NCBI GenBank assembly: GCA_033782935.1
Contig: JAWQEG010001323.1
Coordinates: 543,501-607,500 of the forward strand
Reading direction: 5' to 3'
DNA length: 64,000 nt
Origin: Petrolisthes cinctipes
Lineage: Eukaryota > Arthropoda > Malacostraca > Decapoda > Porcellanidae
Under the pieces are notes generated by a model, which saw only the letters and a program-made list of their open reading frames with translations, did no database searches and was not told the DNA's origin. A program made the position numbers and the translations under genes. The first letter of the stretch is position 1, and each line of letters starts with the position of its first letter. Of the stretch, positions 23,313-33,889 are shown in pieces.

Positions 23313-23905
23313 AAGCATGCGATGCGGTAGGTGGGAGGTGAGGTGGAGGCAATCACGTGCTAGTTAAGAGTGGTTGAGAGCGGAGGGCAGGAAAGGTAAC
23401 CGAGCCCGGTGAGGCAGCAGCTAACGCCCCTCCCGACACTGGCTAGGTGAAACGCCGTGGTGGGGGAGAAGTAGCTTATACCATATAACCGTAGACCATT
23501 CTGTTATAGACCAGAATTGTTACACATAAAGTCTTTATAGGTAGACTCGAGGGTTCGGGTCTAGGAGAGGAGGGGGGAGGTTCCCATGGATACTCCCCCC
23601 CCCCTTTTCCTCCCCCCCCCATTCCCCCCCCCCCTTATTCAAGTCTTCTGAGTTAGGGCTATGGCCCTCGCTCAGGTAATGTGATCCCGAGGGGATGAAG
23701 GAGGACACTAGGATCCAGATATCCTGTGTAATAATATCTCCTGTCACTCATCGTAGTTAATAATTGTTTGGAAAATGAATACACAAGAATTCCGTAACAA
23801 TGTAATTTATTATAGACTCTCTTTCACCATATGTACACGTGAAGAATGGGGATGAGTATGAAGCTGTACAAGATGTGGATGAGGTATGGGATGATGTGAC
23901 GGGAC
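23313..23905 (-). other. DIRS 3' noncoding region
   Basis: Between the recombinase stop and the ICR. It contains one copy of the 3' module (AAAGACTTTA/TGTAACAATTCTGGTC, here reversed at 23500-23560) and C-runs near 23590-23635. No gene. Confidence 0.75.
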
Positions 23906-24990
23906 TTAAATCACCCGACCTTTTCTCTTCGGGCGGCCCCTCCCCCCCATGTGTCTCCCGCGGGGACCCTGGGGAATAGGAGGTGGAGTACCCATAGCCA
24001 CACAGGGGGTAGGGGAGAGCGAGTGGAACAGGTACCTCGTCCTGAAGGAGGAAGTGGACGCCCAGCCCCCTAAATCCCTGACCCTCTCCACCGAGTGAGT
24101 CCTGAGGAAGGCGAGGGAGGCGGCCACGCCCCTAACGCTGTGAGCCCTCGGGGCGTGTCCGGGATCCCCGTTCTCTATCACTCGGCAGAGAAGGCGAGCG
24201 ATTGACCTAGGGAAGAGAGGGTTACCGGACCTAGAGTTGTAGAAGAGGTGGTCCGGAGAAGCCCCTCTCGTCGCCTCCACGTATGCAACAAAGGCGTGGA
24301 CTGGGCAGAGGGGGTGGAAATTTCCATCCCTCAGGAACGAGGGTACTGCGAGAGGGCCAATTCTGTCGTCAGCCTGCTCGTTCTTAGCTAGAAAAGCAGG
24401 GGAGGGGGAAATGGTTAAGGAAGTAAGGTTAGGGGTTACTGAAGAAAAGGCTGTGTGACGGGTCAGGGCTGCCAACTGAGAAGCCCTGTAACCTGTAGCT
24501 AAGGCGAGCAGGAAGAGAGCTTTCTGGAGGAGGTGACAAACCTCCAGAGGGACCCCCTCGAAGGTCAGGTAGGAAAGGACACGATGAAGGGACCAGGAGG
24601 GTGCCTGGGCCCGGTGAGGTGCGGTCCCCGCCCGAATCCCCATCCTCAGGAGAGAGAGAGGCCTCTCCGAAACCTTAATGTTAAAACCCAGGAGGAGGGG
24701 ATCAGACAGGGCTGCGTGATGCGCAAGCACCGTCGCCGGGGCCCTGTTGGTGGAATCGGCGAGCCACGTGAGGAATTCCAGGACTGTGTCCTCCGAGATG
24801 ACCCTGGAGGGGTGTCTTCGCAAGAAGTCCTGGAATCTTTTCCAGCACGATTCGTATTGTCGCACCGAAGACTGACGATGAGCCCTCAACATCTTGTCCA
24901 CTGTCTCCTTAGTGAACCTTTTGCTGAGGACTCCCCGTAGAAACTCCAAGCGTGTAGTTTCAGTGACGCTTGGAGTGGTGCAGACAGGGT
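23906..24990 (-). CDS. DIRS tyrosine recombinase
   Basis: Catalyses circle integration by site-specific strand exchange through a catalytic tyrosine. The relevant part starts around LSKRFTKETVDKMLRAHRQ, overlapping the end of the RT/RNase H frame by about 100 bases in another frame. An N-terminal core-binding-like helical region follows (SVRQYESCWKRFQDFLRRH). The catalytic region has GYRASQLAAL (Arg I), HSVRGVAAS (His-x-x-Arg), GGWAS and FRTRYLFH (nucleophile Tyr). All the signature residues are present. The C-terminal tail is basic (PKRKGR). The frame extends upstream to 26185, but that part only shadows RT. Expression probably relies on overlap or reinitiation. Segments of this gene are duplicated at 3925-4160, 4620-5058 and in the mirrored right end. 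Confidence 0.88.
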
Positions 24991-27203
24991 GCTGGAGAGG
25001 CACGCCGATCCCAACTGAAGGGGATGCGGGCACCACCGGGACAACTCTCCGAACCACGGCTGTGCTGGCCAGCGGGGGGCTATGAGGAGAACCCTCCCCC
25101 TGAAAGTGCGCAGCTTGAGGATCGCCTTCAGGAGGACTGAAGTGGCTGGGGGTGGGAAGAGGTAGAGATGACCCCACCTGTTCCAGTCCTCCGTGAAGGC
25201 GTCCGGGCCTCCCGCCTCTGTTCTGGATGAGAAAATCAGGAACAGAGGGAGTAGGGCCGTGGATGGGGAGGCGAATAGGTCCACCTCCGGTGTCCCGTAG
25301 CGAAGGCAGAGAGACTCGAACACAAGGGGACGCAGTTGCCACTCGACTGACGTCCCCCTGAACCTGGATAGGGCGTCCGCCCAATCGTTCTCCCGCCCTG
25401 GCACGTAGCGGGCCGAGAGGTGAATGTCCCTCTTGGCCGCTATTGCGAAAATCTGTTCTGACAGGGACAGGAGAATTTCCGACCGTACGGTGCCCTGTTT
25501 CTGTAGGCACTGCACGGCCGCAACGTTGTCCATATCGAAGCGGACGCCTATCCTGGCAAACTGAGGGTGTCTGTTGAGCCATTCCTTCGCTACCATCAAC
25601 TCCCGGGCGTTGATGTGCAGTAGCCTTTCCCCTTCCTTCCATCCCCCGCACCGTTGATGTCCCAGGCAAGACTGGTATCCCCAGCCTACGTCCGATGCGT
25701 CTGTCGCCACCGTAATCCCCGGGGGAGGGAACACCCAGGGGACCCGCTGACGCAGGGCACCGGGACGTAGCCAGGGGCGAAGGAGGCGGTGGAGAGAGGG
25801 GGACACTTGCCTGGGAAGGTCCCTGTGTGCGGGGGACAGGTGGAGGTTTACCTCCCGCGTCAGCCTCCTGTGTTTCAGTCGTCCCAGGGGCATTGCAGGG
25901 GCCGCGAAATTTAGGGACCCGAGCAATGATTCCCACTGGCGGCGAGAGAAAGTACGGGAAAAATGCGCCCGGCGGACGTGGCGGAGGGTCCGGCGGGCGT
26001 TGTCTGGAGCGAGAGAGAGGGTGGCCGAAAGAGAGTCCCACTCTATTCCTAGCCAACACAGCTTGCGAGTGGGGGTGAGAGAGGACTTGGGGATGTTCAA
26101 CAGAAACCCCATTTCCTCTAGCACTCCCCTCGCTACCCGGACGTTGTTTGCTACCTGCTCCTTGGAAGGGGCGTGAAGCAACCAATCGTCCAGGTACATG
26201 AGGGTGGGGACACCCGCCTCTGCCAGACGGGATGCCACCACCCTCACGAGTTTTGTGAAGACTCGCGGAGCTAGAGAAAGACCGAAAGGGAGCCTGGTAA
26301 ACTGGAACGTCTCGGTCCCCACCTGGAAGGCCAGAAAGCGGCGAAACCTGGGGTGGATCGGGACGTGCCAGTAAGCATCCTTGAGATCCAGGGATGCTAA
26401 CCAGTCTCCCTTCCTCAGAACTGTGCGGACCTGAGCAACCGAAACCATCCTGAAATGTAATGTTTTCACGAATTTGTTTAGCCTGCTCAGGTCCATCACC
26501 AATCTCGTTTTTCCCTGATCCTTTTTGGGGACCGTGAATAAACGAGAAAGAAAGACCCTTCCCGTCGCCCGCTCCACTACCCCTTTTTCCCGCATTTCCA
26601 ACACATGCGGGACGACCGAAAGTGACACTTTGGTTGAGGCAGGAGGTAGACGTAGTGGCTGTAACGGGAGAAGACAGGTGTCAGTGAGAGTACCGTTAAT
26701 CCTAATCCCCCGGGGCCCGAGGGACCCGGGGTGGTTGGGGGGAGAATGACAGGAGAGGCAGAGATTTTGACCGCAAGGGAAAATCTGATTTTGACCTAAC
26801 GGTAGCCCAAGGACGGGATTAGGCATAATTCATATGTCAGAAAGTAAGGATGACAGTTACTCACCGGAACAGTAATCCAGGGCCATGACAGGCCCTGGCG
26901 AATTATCCTTGCTGCCCAGCCGTGGGTGGGCCAGGCTGCTGACCACCCTGTGAGGCAGCCCAGAGTGGGACCCTCAAGTGGCGCGGTCCTTCTGGGCGGG
27001 GTGGTTGAAGGAGGACTTGGGCTTCGAGTAGGGCTTGGAGCCCTGTCCCCTTCCTCGAAAGGGCTGCTGGCCCCTCTGGGAGGGTCTGTTGTGTGCTCTC
27101 GGGGGAGTGGGATAGGAGGGCCTCGGTAGCCTGGAGGGCTGGGAGGGCCTCCGGGGCTGGTAGGCTGGTCTGGCTGGCTGTGGGGCACGTGGCCTACGGA
27201 CAA
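24886..27203 (-). CDS. DIRS pol: reverse transcriptase and RNase H (one intron)
   Basis: RT spans about 26640-25740: KGVVERATGRVFLSRLFTVP, VMDLSRLNKF, WHVPIHPRF, FTRLPFGLSLAPRVFTKL and YLDDW (YxDD catalytic box). RNase H at about 25720-25370 has ATDASD, NARELM, DMDN and WADALSR, so all four acidic residues are present. After it, DVDLFASPSTA to LLIAPRWPAQPWF (about 25300-25030) is the region assigned in DIRS families to a Dam-like methyltransferase; I cannot confirm a catalytic motif. The frame upstream of RT is best read as an exon ending at 26865 (TGWSAAWPTHGWA...WITVP) joined in phase 0 to 26658 across intron 3. That exon overlaps gag exon 3 in another frame. An unspliced ATG at 26826 is the alternative start. 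Confidence 0.85.
26659..26864 (-). other. Putative intron 3 (in pol) of the DIRS
   Basis: Minus strand: donor TTCCG|GTGAGTAAC, acceptor CTTCTCCCGTTACAG|CCACTA, 206 nt. Joining in phase 0 links TGWSAAWPTHGWA...WITVP to PLRLPPASTKVS. The degraded copy at 6340-7625 has the same exon (SGWASASPSHGWV) and, before RT, its own tract ending CTTTACCAG|CCACTGAG. Confidence 0.65.
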
Positions 27204-29370
27204 ACAGAATGATTAGGACCCAAAGTAGACCCGAAAATCCTTTCATTTCACCCCCGTGACGACTCGGGTAAGACGAACACGAGAGGTACTTACTTGGAGG
27301 TGGAAGGCTTTGGTAAATTGATTACCGCTGGGAGGGAGGCGAAGATCGTGTCTGTCGCCGGTTGGTCAAAGAGGGCGGGGGACAAGGGGGCAGCTCGCAC
27401 CACTCCCCTCTGTGCCATCTCCGGCGCAGATTTAGCCGCCGCCTGGCGGGCTGCCAGTCTCGCCTCGGCGAACGCCTTCGCCTCCTCCCGCATGAAGTGG
27501 GTAGCCATTGCCGCCACGCCCTCCATCACGGTGGCCATGGAAGAGAGGGTGTCACTGTAAGGGGTAAACAAGGAAAAAACCGAGCGAACCCGGGGATAAG
27601 TACCCGGGAGTAACAGGGAGACCCTCTACCCAGCATCCCTAAAAACATGATACACGAGTAAGGTACTCACGCTAGCTGTACACCCGACATCTCGTGGTAG
27701 GAGTTGGTTAGGGCGTTGAGGCAGTCCCTAATCAATGAGGCGGCTGCTCCCGTGGAGATGGTGTGGGCCAGCTCCAGACGGGTAGCAGACTCCGCCTGCC
27801 TCAACTTACCATCGGGCTCCTTCAGCTGATAGGGGACCGGGGGCTCCTTCTCCGTCTTCCACAGGCACTCCCTCAAGCCCGGGGGAGCCCGGGAATGAGG
27901 GAGGATGACGGGGAAAGACGGAGGAGGGGGCTTCCTGGGCGCGTTGTTCCTCTGGTGGTCCAGGGACTTAAGGAGAAGGGCTGGAATATCCAGGTCCCCT
28001 TCACTCTTATCCCCCGGGAAGTACGCGTCCGGGGAAAGGAGGAGAGCCGTGTTACCGTGGGAGCGGTCAATCCTCCAAGCCCCGGACAAGTGTAGCTGGC
28101 TGTACTCCACCAGGAAACCCATCGCGTCCAGGGTCGCCGCAGGAGACACCCTAGCTGAAGTGGGTAAGGGCGCTGAGATAGGACGGACCTTGTAGAAGGG
28201 AATAGCCTCGCCCTTCTCATCCGCCCCCCACTTCACCACGACGTCATCCCTCCGGATCCACACGTCTGGTTGAGCTGTGTCCGGAGACCAGGCCACCAGT
28301 CTGCCCTCCTCCGAAGAGTGGGTCCAAGCAGGAGGGAGGAGAGACCAAGAGTAGGGAAGGTATCCGTCTCCCGAAGGAGGGGGAGACGGGGACGGAGGTG
28401 CGGAGGTAACCAACTCCTCAGCTACGTCCCCCGACGGAGACTCGAGCCCTGGGGAAAAGGGAGGCACGAAAAGGACTCCCACATCCCCGGGAGGACTCGA
28501 GCCCTCGACGGGAGCAGCAGCGGGAGGCGGGGGAACAGGAGCGGGTTCCGTAGCGACAGCCGGAGGCTGCGCGACGGAAGCCCCAGGAAAAGCGTGAGGA
28601 ATAAGGGTGTGGAAGATCTTAACTATCTTCCTCGACGAGGGGCTGTCCCACCCCCGCTTACCCCTGCGGGAATTGCGGGCGGGCGAAGGAGAGCTCCCCG
28701 ACGACGAAGAAGAGGAAGAGGACGACGAAGACGAGGAGGAAGGAGAACGGCGACGAGCACGGGACTTCCTGGAGTGGCGGGACCTTTTAGCCGAACGCTT
28801 GCGTCCTCTAGAGAGGCCTGAGGAGCCAGCTCTAGCAGGAGGCGAAGCTGGGGGTTCCCTGCTGGGCCCTTGTACCGGTGAGGCAGTCGGGAGAACCAGC
28901 GCGACAGACTCGCTCGCTTCCCGGGGGGATAAGCCCCGAGAAGGAGTCGTAGTACCGCCTAGGGAAGCAGGCTCAATCTCTCGGGCCTCAGGAGGTTCTA
29001 GCCCCTGAGACTCCGAGAGACAGGAAGAAGGGTAACGGGTCCTGAATAAACCCAGGTCCGCTCCCAAAATCGGGTCCACCCACGCCAAAGAAGAACCGTC
29101 TCGTTTGTGGGCCATTCTCCTAGCCCTCGTCCACGCCATACGAAGAGAAGCAAGGGCAGGGAGCTTGGAGCGGGCAGAAGGGGAGGTAACCCGACACAAC
29201 TCAGCCCAGGGGCGGCACACACCACACGCCAAAGGGTCGTAACCCAAGGGAGTGAAGCAGGGTGCGTGAGGAGAACAGTGCAGGTGTCCGTCAGGCGAGA
29301 CCCGCACGGTACATCCTGAGGCAGCACAAAGGGCACGAGTAGGCTGGGGGAGAAAAGAATACACAAACAT
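26974..29370 (-). CDS. DIRS gag-like ORF1 (three exons)
   Basis: Exon 1 runs from ATG 29370 (or an acceptor at 29343/29344) to 27671. It starts with a Cys/His-rich module (CAASGCTVR, HCSPHAPCFTP, CGVCRPWAELC), then Ser/Arg-rich and poly-Ser tracts, then a Pro-rich middle (YLPYSWSLLPPAWTHSSEE) and a conserved region (DVWIRRDDVVVKWGADE to ELAHTISTGAAASLIRDCL). Exon 2 (27554-27294) continues DTLSSMATVMEGVA and ALFDQPATDTIFASLP. Exon 3 (27193-26974) gives a basic Pro/Arg/Gln-rich tail (PFRGRGQGSKPYSKPKSSF). Introns of 116 and 100 nt with GT-AG borders keep frame. The likely role is binding and packaging element RNA. Confidence 0.75.
27194..27293 (-). other. Putative intron 2 (in gag) of the DIRS
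   Basis: Donor CCTCCAA|GTAAGTACC, acceptor TTTGTCCGTAG|GCCACG, 100 nt. The joined frame reads STSK-PRAPQPARP. Without splicing the frame ends just inside the intron. The same acceptor string survives in the derivative at 3847-3862. Confidence 0.7.
27555..27670 (-). other. Putative intron 1 (in gag) of the DIRS
   Basis: Donor CTAGC|GTGAGTACC, acceptor CCCCTTACAG|TGACACC, 116 nt, phase 2. Splicing joins SGVQLA to DTLSSMATVM. The diverged copy at about 6400 keeps a CTCTACAG acceptor at the same place, followed by homologous coding. Confidence 0.7.
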
Positions 29371-30124
29371 GGGTTAACACGTGCAAACACTGGAACACAA
29401 ACCCATCCTCCCCGAAGGAAAGAAGCGCGGGACACGCCCGCTGAACCTGGGGACCAGAACACGATCCCCCACACTCGCGCAGCCGCCCAGGGAAAAACCC
29501 CGTAAAACCAGAATCGTCCGCCACAAGGAGCGGGTAAAAAAGGGCCCCCCCGGACAGATGAACCAGAAGGAGGGGTAGGAGGGGACCCGATAGCCTGAGA
29601 AGAAACACTCCAGGCTGAAAATAATGGAAGAACCCCAAAATAAAATAAAAAAACCCCGCCCGGGAGAGGAAGAGAGAACCAGGGCACAATTCTCACTCCC
29701 CCCTACCGAGAGGGGACACATAATAATTGGGGAAGGCAAGAGGAAGGGCTGCAAAGACCCCATGTGGTCACCACGTGGGGTGGGGAAGTCCCACGTGGCG
29801 CCCACTAACCTCGCTAAAAACCCCAATAAAATACACACGAAGAATGTACTAGTGGCAGGAGGGACAGTGAAAGAGGGGACAGACGGAGAAAAACTCCGAA
29901 AACAGGGGCTGAAAAGCCCCCTTCGCTTAAGGAAAGAACTAAGTCCTAACGAAGAAAAAAACCCCATAAACACCTAAAAACCCTCCTAGAAAACACACAT
30001 GATACATCTGCAAAGCAGGCTAGCCACTAGAACATAAAAGAAAACTTAGCAGGAACACGCGACACAATACCATAGCGTAGCAGCGAGGAGCGTAGATGTT
30101 GACAGACGTGTGTTCCGCGACAGA
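29371..30124 (-). other. DIRS leader between left ITR and gag
   Basis: Noncoding or first-exon/intron sequence with T-rich tracts on the coding strand. The tract TTTTCTCCCCCAG closing at 29344 resembles a splice acceptor and is matched by tracts at 180-194 and 1072-1085 in other copies, so a further upstream intron is possible. Long frames on both strands here have no recognisable domain. Confidence 0.6.
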
Positions 30125-30344
30125 GTGGACGAGCGGTATTCAGCGGAGGAGGGGCTTAATACCTCACCTCACCACCACCAGGTGGCTCCACTATCAGTAC
30201 AGCGCCAGATTTGAATTTTATTTACTTCTGATGAACGTCACGGAATTGACCCTTCCAACCCAGATTATGCCTACACGGGGCCTGGGCTTGTGAAGGGGCC
30301 TATTCTATAGCAACCAGCTGTACTGGTTTCACTATACCAATAAT
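30125..30344 (-). repeat. DIRS left ITR
   Basis: 30125-30332 is the inverted partner of 22949-23156. The outer end ...ACTATACCAATAAT closes at 30344 and is complementary to the left-end half of the ICR. Confidence 0.9.
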
Positions 30345-31839
30345 TACTAATCTTTGGTGTCTTTATATTCCACACAGTTTAAATTGATCATTATAATTTA
30401 AAGTAAATGGGTTTGTAGTGTGTTGTCACAAATAGATATCCAGAGAAGCCAGGAGATCTCTACCACTGCCCACTGGTGCGTCGTATACTCACCAGAAGTA
30501 GGCCTACAGTACTACTTGGCATTGATAATAAGGTCTTGATTTACACTGATAATAAGTTTTATGTGTTTAATTCTTGATGGATGATTAACTAGCCTACTAA
30601 TCATATGGATATAAAGCAGCAATTTTATAAATCATGATCTAGCTGACCTAATGAGATCATTTGTCGATCATCCTTTGTAGTAGCCTACAGTTTTTTAACC
30701 TTGGTTACGAAGTATTTATATTGACTAGTGCTAGGTTATGTTCATATATCTATCACTCGAAAGATTATATAATAACATATTACTTGGATGTAAAGGTAAT
30801 TTATATTGATAATTCTACAGGAGAGCTCCATCAGGATTTTTTCAATGTTATAAAAAGGATTTCCATGCCTATTTAGTATTTCCAACTGCCCTATTTCTAA
30901 AATATGTCCCTTTCAACCTCTCCAAGAGGAGATCCGAAAAATGCTCTGAATAGATCCGAAGAATGCCCCAATTAGGTCCGAAAATACCCTGATTAAGTTA
31001 GAAAAATGCATCAGTTAGGTCAAAAAAATGCCCGGTATTTATTGAAAGAATTATCGCTTTGTAGCAGTGTTGCCAGATCCGGCTAGGTCCCAGTATTTTG
31101 CCCCAGTCATTTCCTGTACTTTACCACGGATATTTCCCAGTAGTCTGCCCAGGTTAGGTCCCTGTAGTCTGATGCGGTCTAGGTTAGGATAGGTTAGGTT
31201 AAGTCAGACTAATTTCAAAATGCCCCATTTGATATTTACCAAATGCCCCATTCAAGGTCACTTATATATTGGTTACACCTCCAATGATTTTAAAAAGTAG
31301 AAAAATAATGAATCGGAATATGAATACAAAATACTGTATGCTAAATGTAATTATATATTTATTATCATATACTTTGCGAAATGAAATATGAACCAAAAAT
31401 AAAGTACACTACAGTAATAAATATTTCTTGCCATAGAAGTAAGAGTAACAAGAGCCTTATGAAGTACTATCACTATCAGTCTATGAGTATAATCACAGTG
31501 GAATTGCACATTTTCTAGAAAAACTAGAAATTAACGTTAATTTTATCACAATATATTAATCATTATGGTATGTATAAAGCAAAATTAACGCAATTAGAAT
31601 TTACATAATACTGTATTATTACAGTCAATCCATGAGTATAATCACTGTGGATTTTGCACAGGTTTGGAAATTGTGTAAATAAACTTAATTTCTGTGAGTT
31701 CATTCGCTTTTTCAGAAAGTACCGTACTGTATTGCATTAGCACTTTTCAGATTAACGAGCTCAACTTTCTGAGAGTTAACGGCTAACTTAACACTTTTCA
31801 ACTCATCATGTCTGGGAATACAAACACAGCACGATCAGC
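30345..31839. other. AT-rich intergenic DNA
   Basis: No convincing gene. It holds the 22-bp minisatellite at 30931-31045 and a GGTTAGGATAGGTTAGGTTA stretch at about 31180-31200 that resembles degenerate TTAGG repeats. Confidence 0.55.
30931..31045. repeat. 22-bp minisatellite, five units
   Basis: Units of the form GATCCGAAAAATGCTCTGAA/TAGGTCCGAAAATACCC start near 30931, 30953, 30975, 30996 and 31018, with increasing divergence. Confidence 0.75.
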
Positions 31840-32990
31840 ATACTGCAGTTGAGAAAATATGATGTTCATCTCTGGTATCTTCTTGTGCTGGCTGGACTGT
31901 CACATCAAGTACCACTTTTGCTGGTGTATTATCTGTGAAGGAATTGATATTAAAGGCATATAATCAGATGACACTTGTTTGTATATACTGTACACAAATA
32001 TAGAATAAATTATGTAGGCTAGATAGATAGATATAGGCTATGACTCTTCCATCATCTTCATATTCGTCATGGGTTAAAATTACCTCATATAGGTATAAAG
32101 ACCTGGGAAAGACAATGAGACTATTTTCAAGATTATGTATCGGGTATTTTCAAAAAATTTGTTATCTGGTCATTCTAAGGTAATTATTGTTTATCTATTT
32201 ATCTATCTATTGCCAGACGCCTCAATCCCCAAAGGGGTGAATGAATTGCCTCCCCCACCAACTGGCGTCCCTCCTACGGTACCACCCAACGCCACTCTTA
32301 CTCATATACTTCTCTACTCCATCCTTCCACCTCACTCTCGGTCTGCCTGCTCCCCTCGGTCCTTCCACCTCACTCTCATACATTTTTTTATCCAATCTCT
32401 CGCTTCTTATACACTCTACATGGCTGAACCACCTCAAGGTGTTTTCTTTTCACTCTCTCCATTTAATACTGTTAAACTATTCACTCTCACTTTTATAAAA
32501 AAAAAAATATATATAAAAAATCTCGCCATTTTTTTCGTTGAGCAGACCCTCTTGTGCTTCATGTGCACCACCTCTGGCATCTTCTTGTGCATGAGGAATA
32601 GCATCTTGTACCACTTCTGGTGTATTATCTGTGAAGGAATTGATTTTAGAGGCACATAATCACATGACACTGGTTTGCATATACAAAAGAAAAGAATAAA
32701 TAAATGTTTGGCCCTTCCATTATTTTCATATATGCATTATCCAGCCCTACTCTTAACATACTATAATTACTGTATTGTGAAACTATGAAGTACAGGGTAG
32801 GTCTGATACCATCTGATACTGTATAGCCTATGTACTATACACAGTCATTTTTAAGAAGAAAACAAATAATCTCGCCATTTCCTTCATTGAGCAGACCCTC
32901 TTGAAGTACTGGTACCAGTAGCCTTCTACACCTGCTGAATAATCTTTCTCGGCGAGCCTCCGTGCCAGCTGAAAATGAAATGAATGTTAC
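31840..32990 (-). other. Repeated exon-like cassettes downstream of the THAP exon
   Basis: On the minus strand TTCCTTCACAG|ATAATACACCAG occurs near 32640 and again near 31940. Each is followed by an open frame (DNTPEVVQDAIPHAQEDARG; DNTPAKVVLDVTVQPAQEDT). A third segment near 32985 begins after TTTTCAG and ends with EGLLNEGNGEI, matching EGLLNEKNGEI of the 32640 copy. The frames agree in phase and in acceptor, so this looks like duplicated exons or duplicated decayed exons of the THAP gene. The RTE-like LINE tail at 32222-32437 sits between copies. Confidence 0.4.
32222..32437 (-). pseudogene. LINE C-terminal fragment (RTE/L1-like tail)
   Basis: The frame RWFSHVECIRSERLDKKMYE, GAGRPRVRWKDGVEKYM matches the typical end of endonuclease-reverse transcriptase polyproteins (R-W-x-G/S-H-V-x-R ... 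GRPR.RW.D). Only this tail is present. Confidence 0.65.
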
Positions 32991-33462
32991 AGTATTCAGA
33001 CCCAATCAAAATCCATGGGTAAAATCATGATTGCATAAATGGACCAAATGTCCACATAAGAAAAACTACTGAATTTCTACCACAATTACCTATTATTGTA
33101 ACCTACATTAGGCCATTGAATGATGGTTTTAATGTATTAAAACCACCACAAATACTTTATTTTAAAAATATACCCCACCTTACCCCCAAACATAAATGGG
33201 GAAGAGAGAAATTGTTGGTTATAGAGCATTACAATACTGTAGCTTACCTAGATATTCCAAAGTTATCACTAGTAGGGGATGCAGTCAGTATTGGGCTACA
33301 TTTTTAACAGAATTAGGTAGACTTGGCCTGGCCTAACCTAACCTACATACCGTACTGTACAGAAGAGTATCATAAGATGGGGTAAAGTTAAAAATATGTA
33401 CAGTATAAGCAAATAGCTGAGGGTGTAACAGTAAGTTGGGCCTTTGATAGATCTCAACATAC

Positions 33463-33766
33463 CTGGTTCTCGATTAGAATTTGGAAGGTGCAGAGTCGGT
33501 ACAGCTCAAGGTTGCAATATTCTGATCTTCTTTGGAGATCCATTACATCGTTGATTGTTAAAAGCATCTCTTGGGACGTAGTCTGTTGTCTTAAAGTGTA
33601 GAGAGCATACTCGGGCCAATTCAACATTAAATTTGTCCTCACGTTTCAACGCCGATATCCACTTTATGGCTTTCTCTTGGTCTCTTAGGAACCGAAAGAG
33701 CTTCACCCTGTCTCTTTTTGCATGTCTACTGCCATTATTGCAATTGTACACAGCACATACACCCAT
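33463..33766 (-). pseudogene. THAP zinc-finger first exon with in-frame TGA
   Basis: ATG at 33766. MGVCAVYNCNN and LARVCSLHFKTTDYV give the C2CH ligands of a THAP domain (Cys4, Cys9, then Cys-x2-His), with the conserved Trp in KWISALKRE between them. THAP domains bind DNA and occur in host regulators and in P-element-like transposases. A TGA at 33506-33508 interrupts the frame, but the same frame continues directly with AVPTL, the conserved AVPT box that ends THAP domains, and then reaches a donor CCAG|GTATGT at 33463/33462. So the exon architecture is intact apart from one stop. It is either a recent pseudogene or a single-base error. No transposase domain is seen nearby. Confidence 0.7.
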
Positions 33767-33837
33767 AATATGGCATAGTCATTTACGCTTCACGTACACT
33801 AGTGACAGTCTGGGTACCAGGCAAGGTTTGTTTACAA

Positions 33838-33885
33838 GTGTGACGTCACTCCCGCAGTGCATTGTGGGAAAACAAGTGTCTAGTG
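33838..33885 (-). promoter_or_regulatory. Promoter-like block upstream of the THAP exon
   Basis: On the minus strand CCCACAATGCACTGCGGG is followed within a few bases by TGACGTCA (CRE/ATF site at about 33841-33848). The first element resembles the promoter motif bound by ZNF143/THAP11-type factors in animals. Both lie about 75-115 bases upstream of the THAP ATG, as expected for a TATA-less promoter. Confidence 0.45.
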
Positions 33886-33889
33886 GACT

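Larger units (their letters stand above)
22898..30344 (-). mobile_element. DIRS-type tyrosine-recombinase retrotransposon, structurally complete
   Basis: About 7.45 kb on the minus strand. Order: left ITR (30344-30125), leader, gag, RT/RNase H, tyrosine recombinase, 3' noncoding region, ICR (23312-23213), right ITR and terminus (23156-22898). DIRS elements lack an integrase and long terminal repeats and insert as circles by site-specific recombination. All core enzyme motifs are present without internal stops once three short introns are removed. It is GC-rich against AT-rich flanks. This is the best candidate in the window for a recently active element. Confidence 0.9.

Noticed and set aside
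24990..26185. First ~400 residues of the long frame that ends in the recombinase
   Set aside because: They overlap RT/RNase H in another frame, are Pro/Arg-rich without domain motifs, and reflect GC-rich shadow coding.
27294..29319. Plus-strand frames opposite gag (27294-27560, 28270-29008)
   Set aside because: Antisense shadows of the DIRS gag exons in GC-rich DNA.
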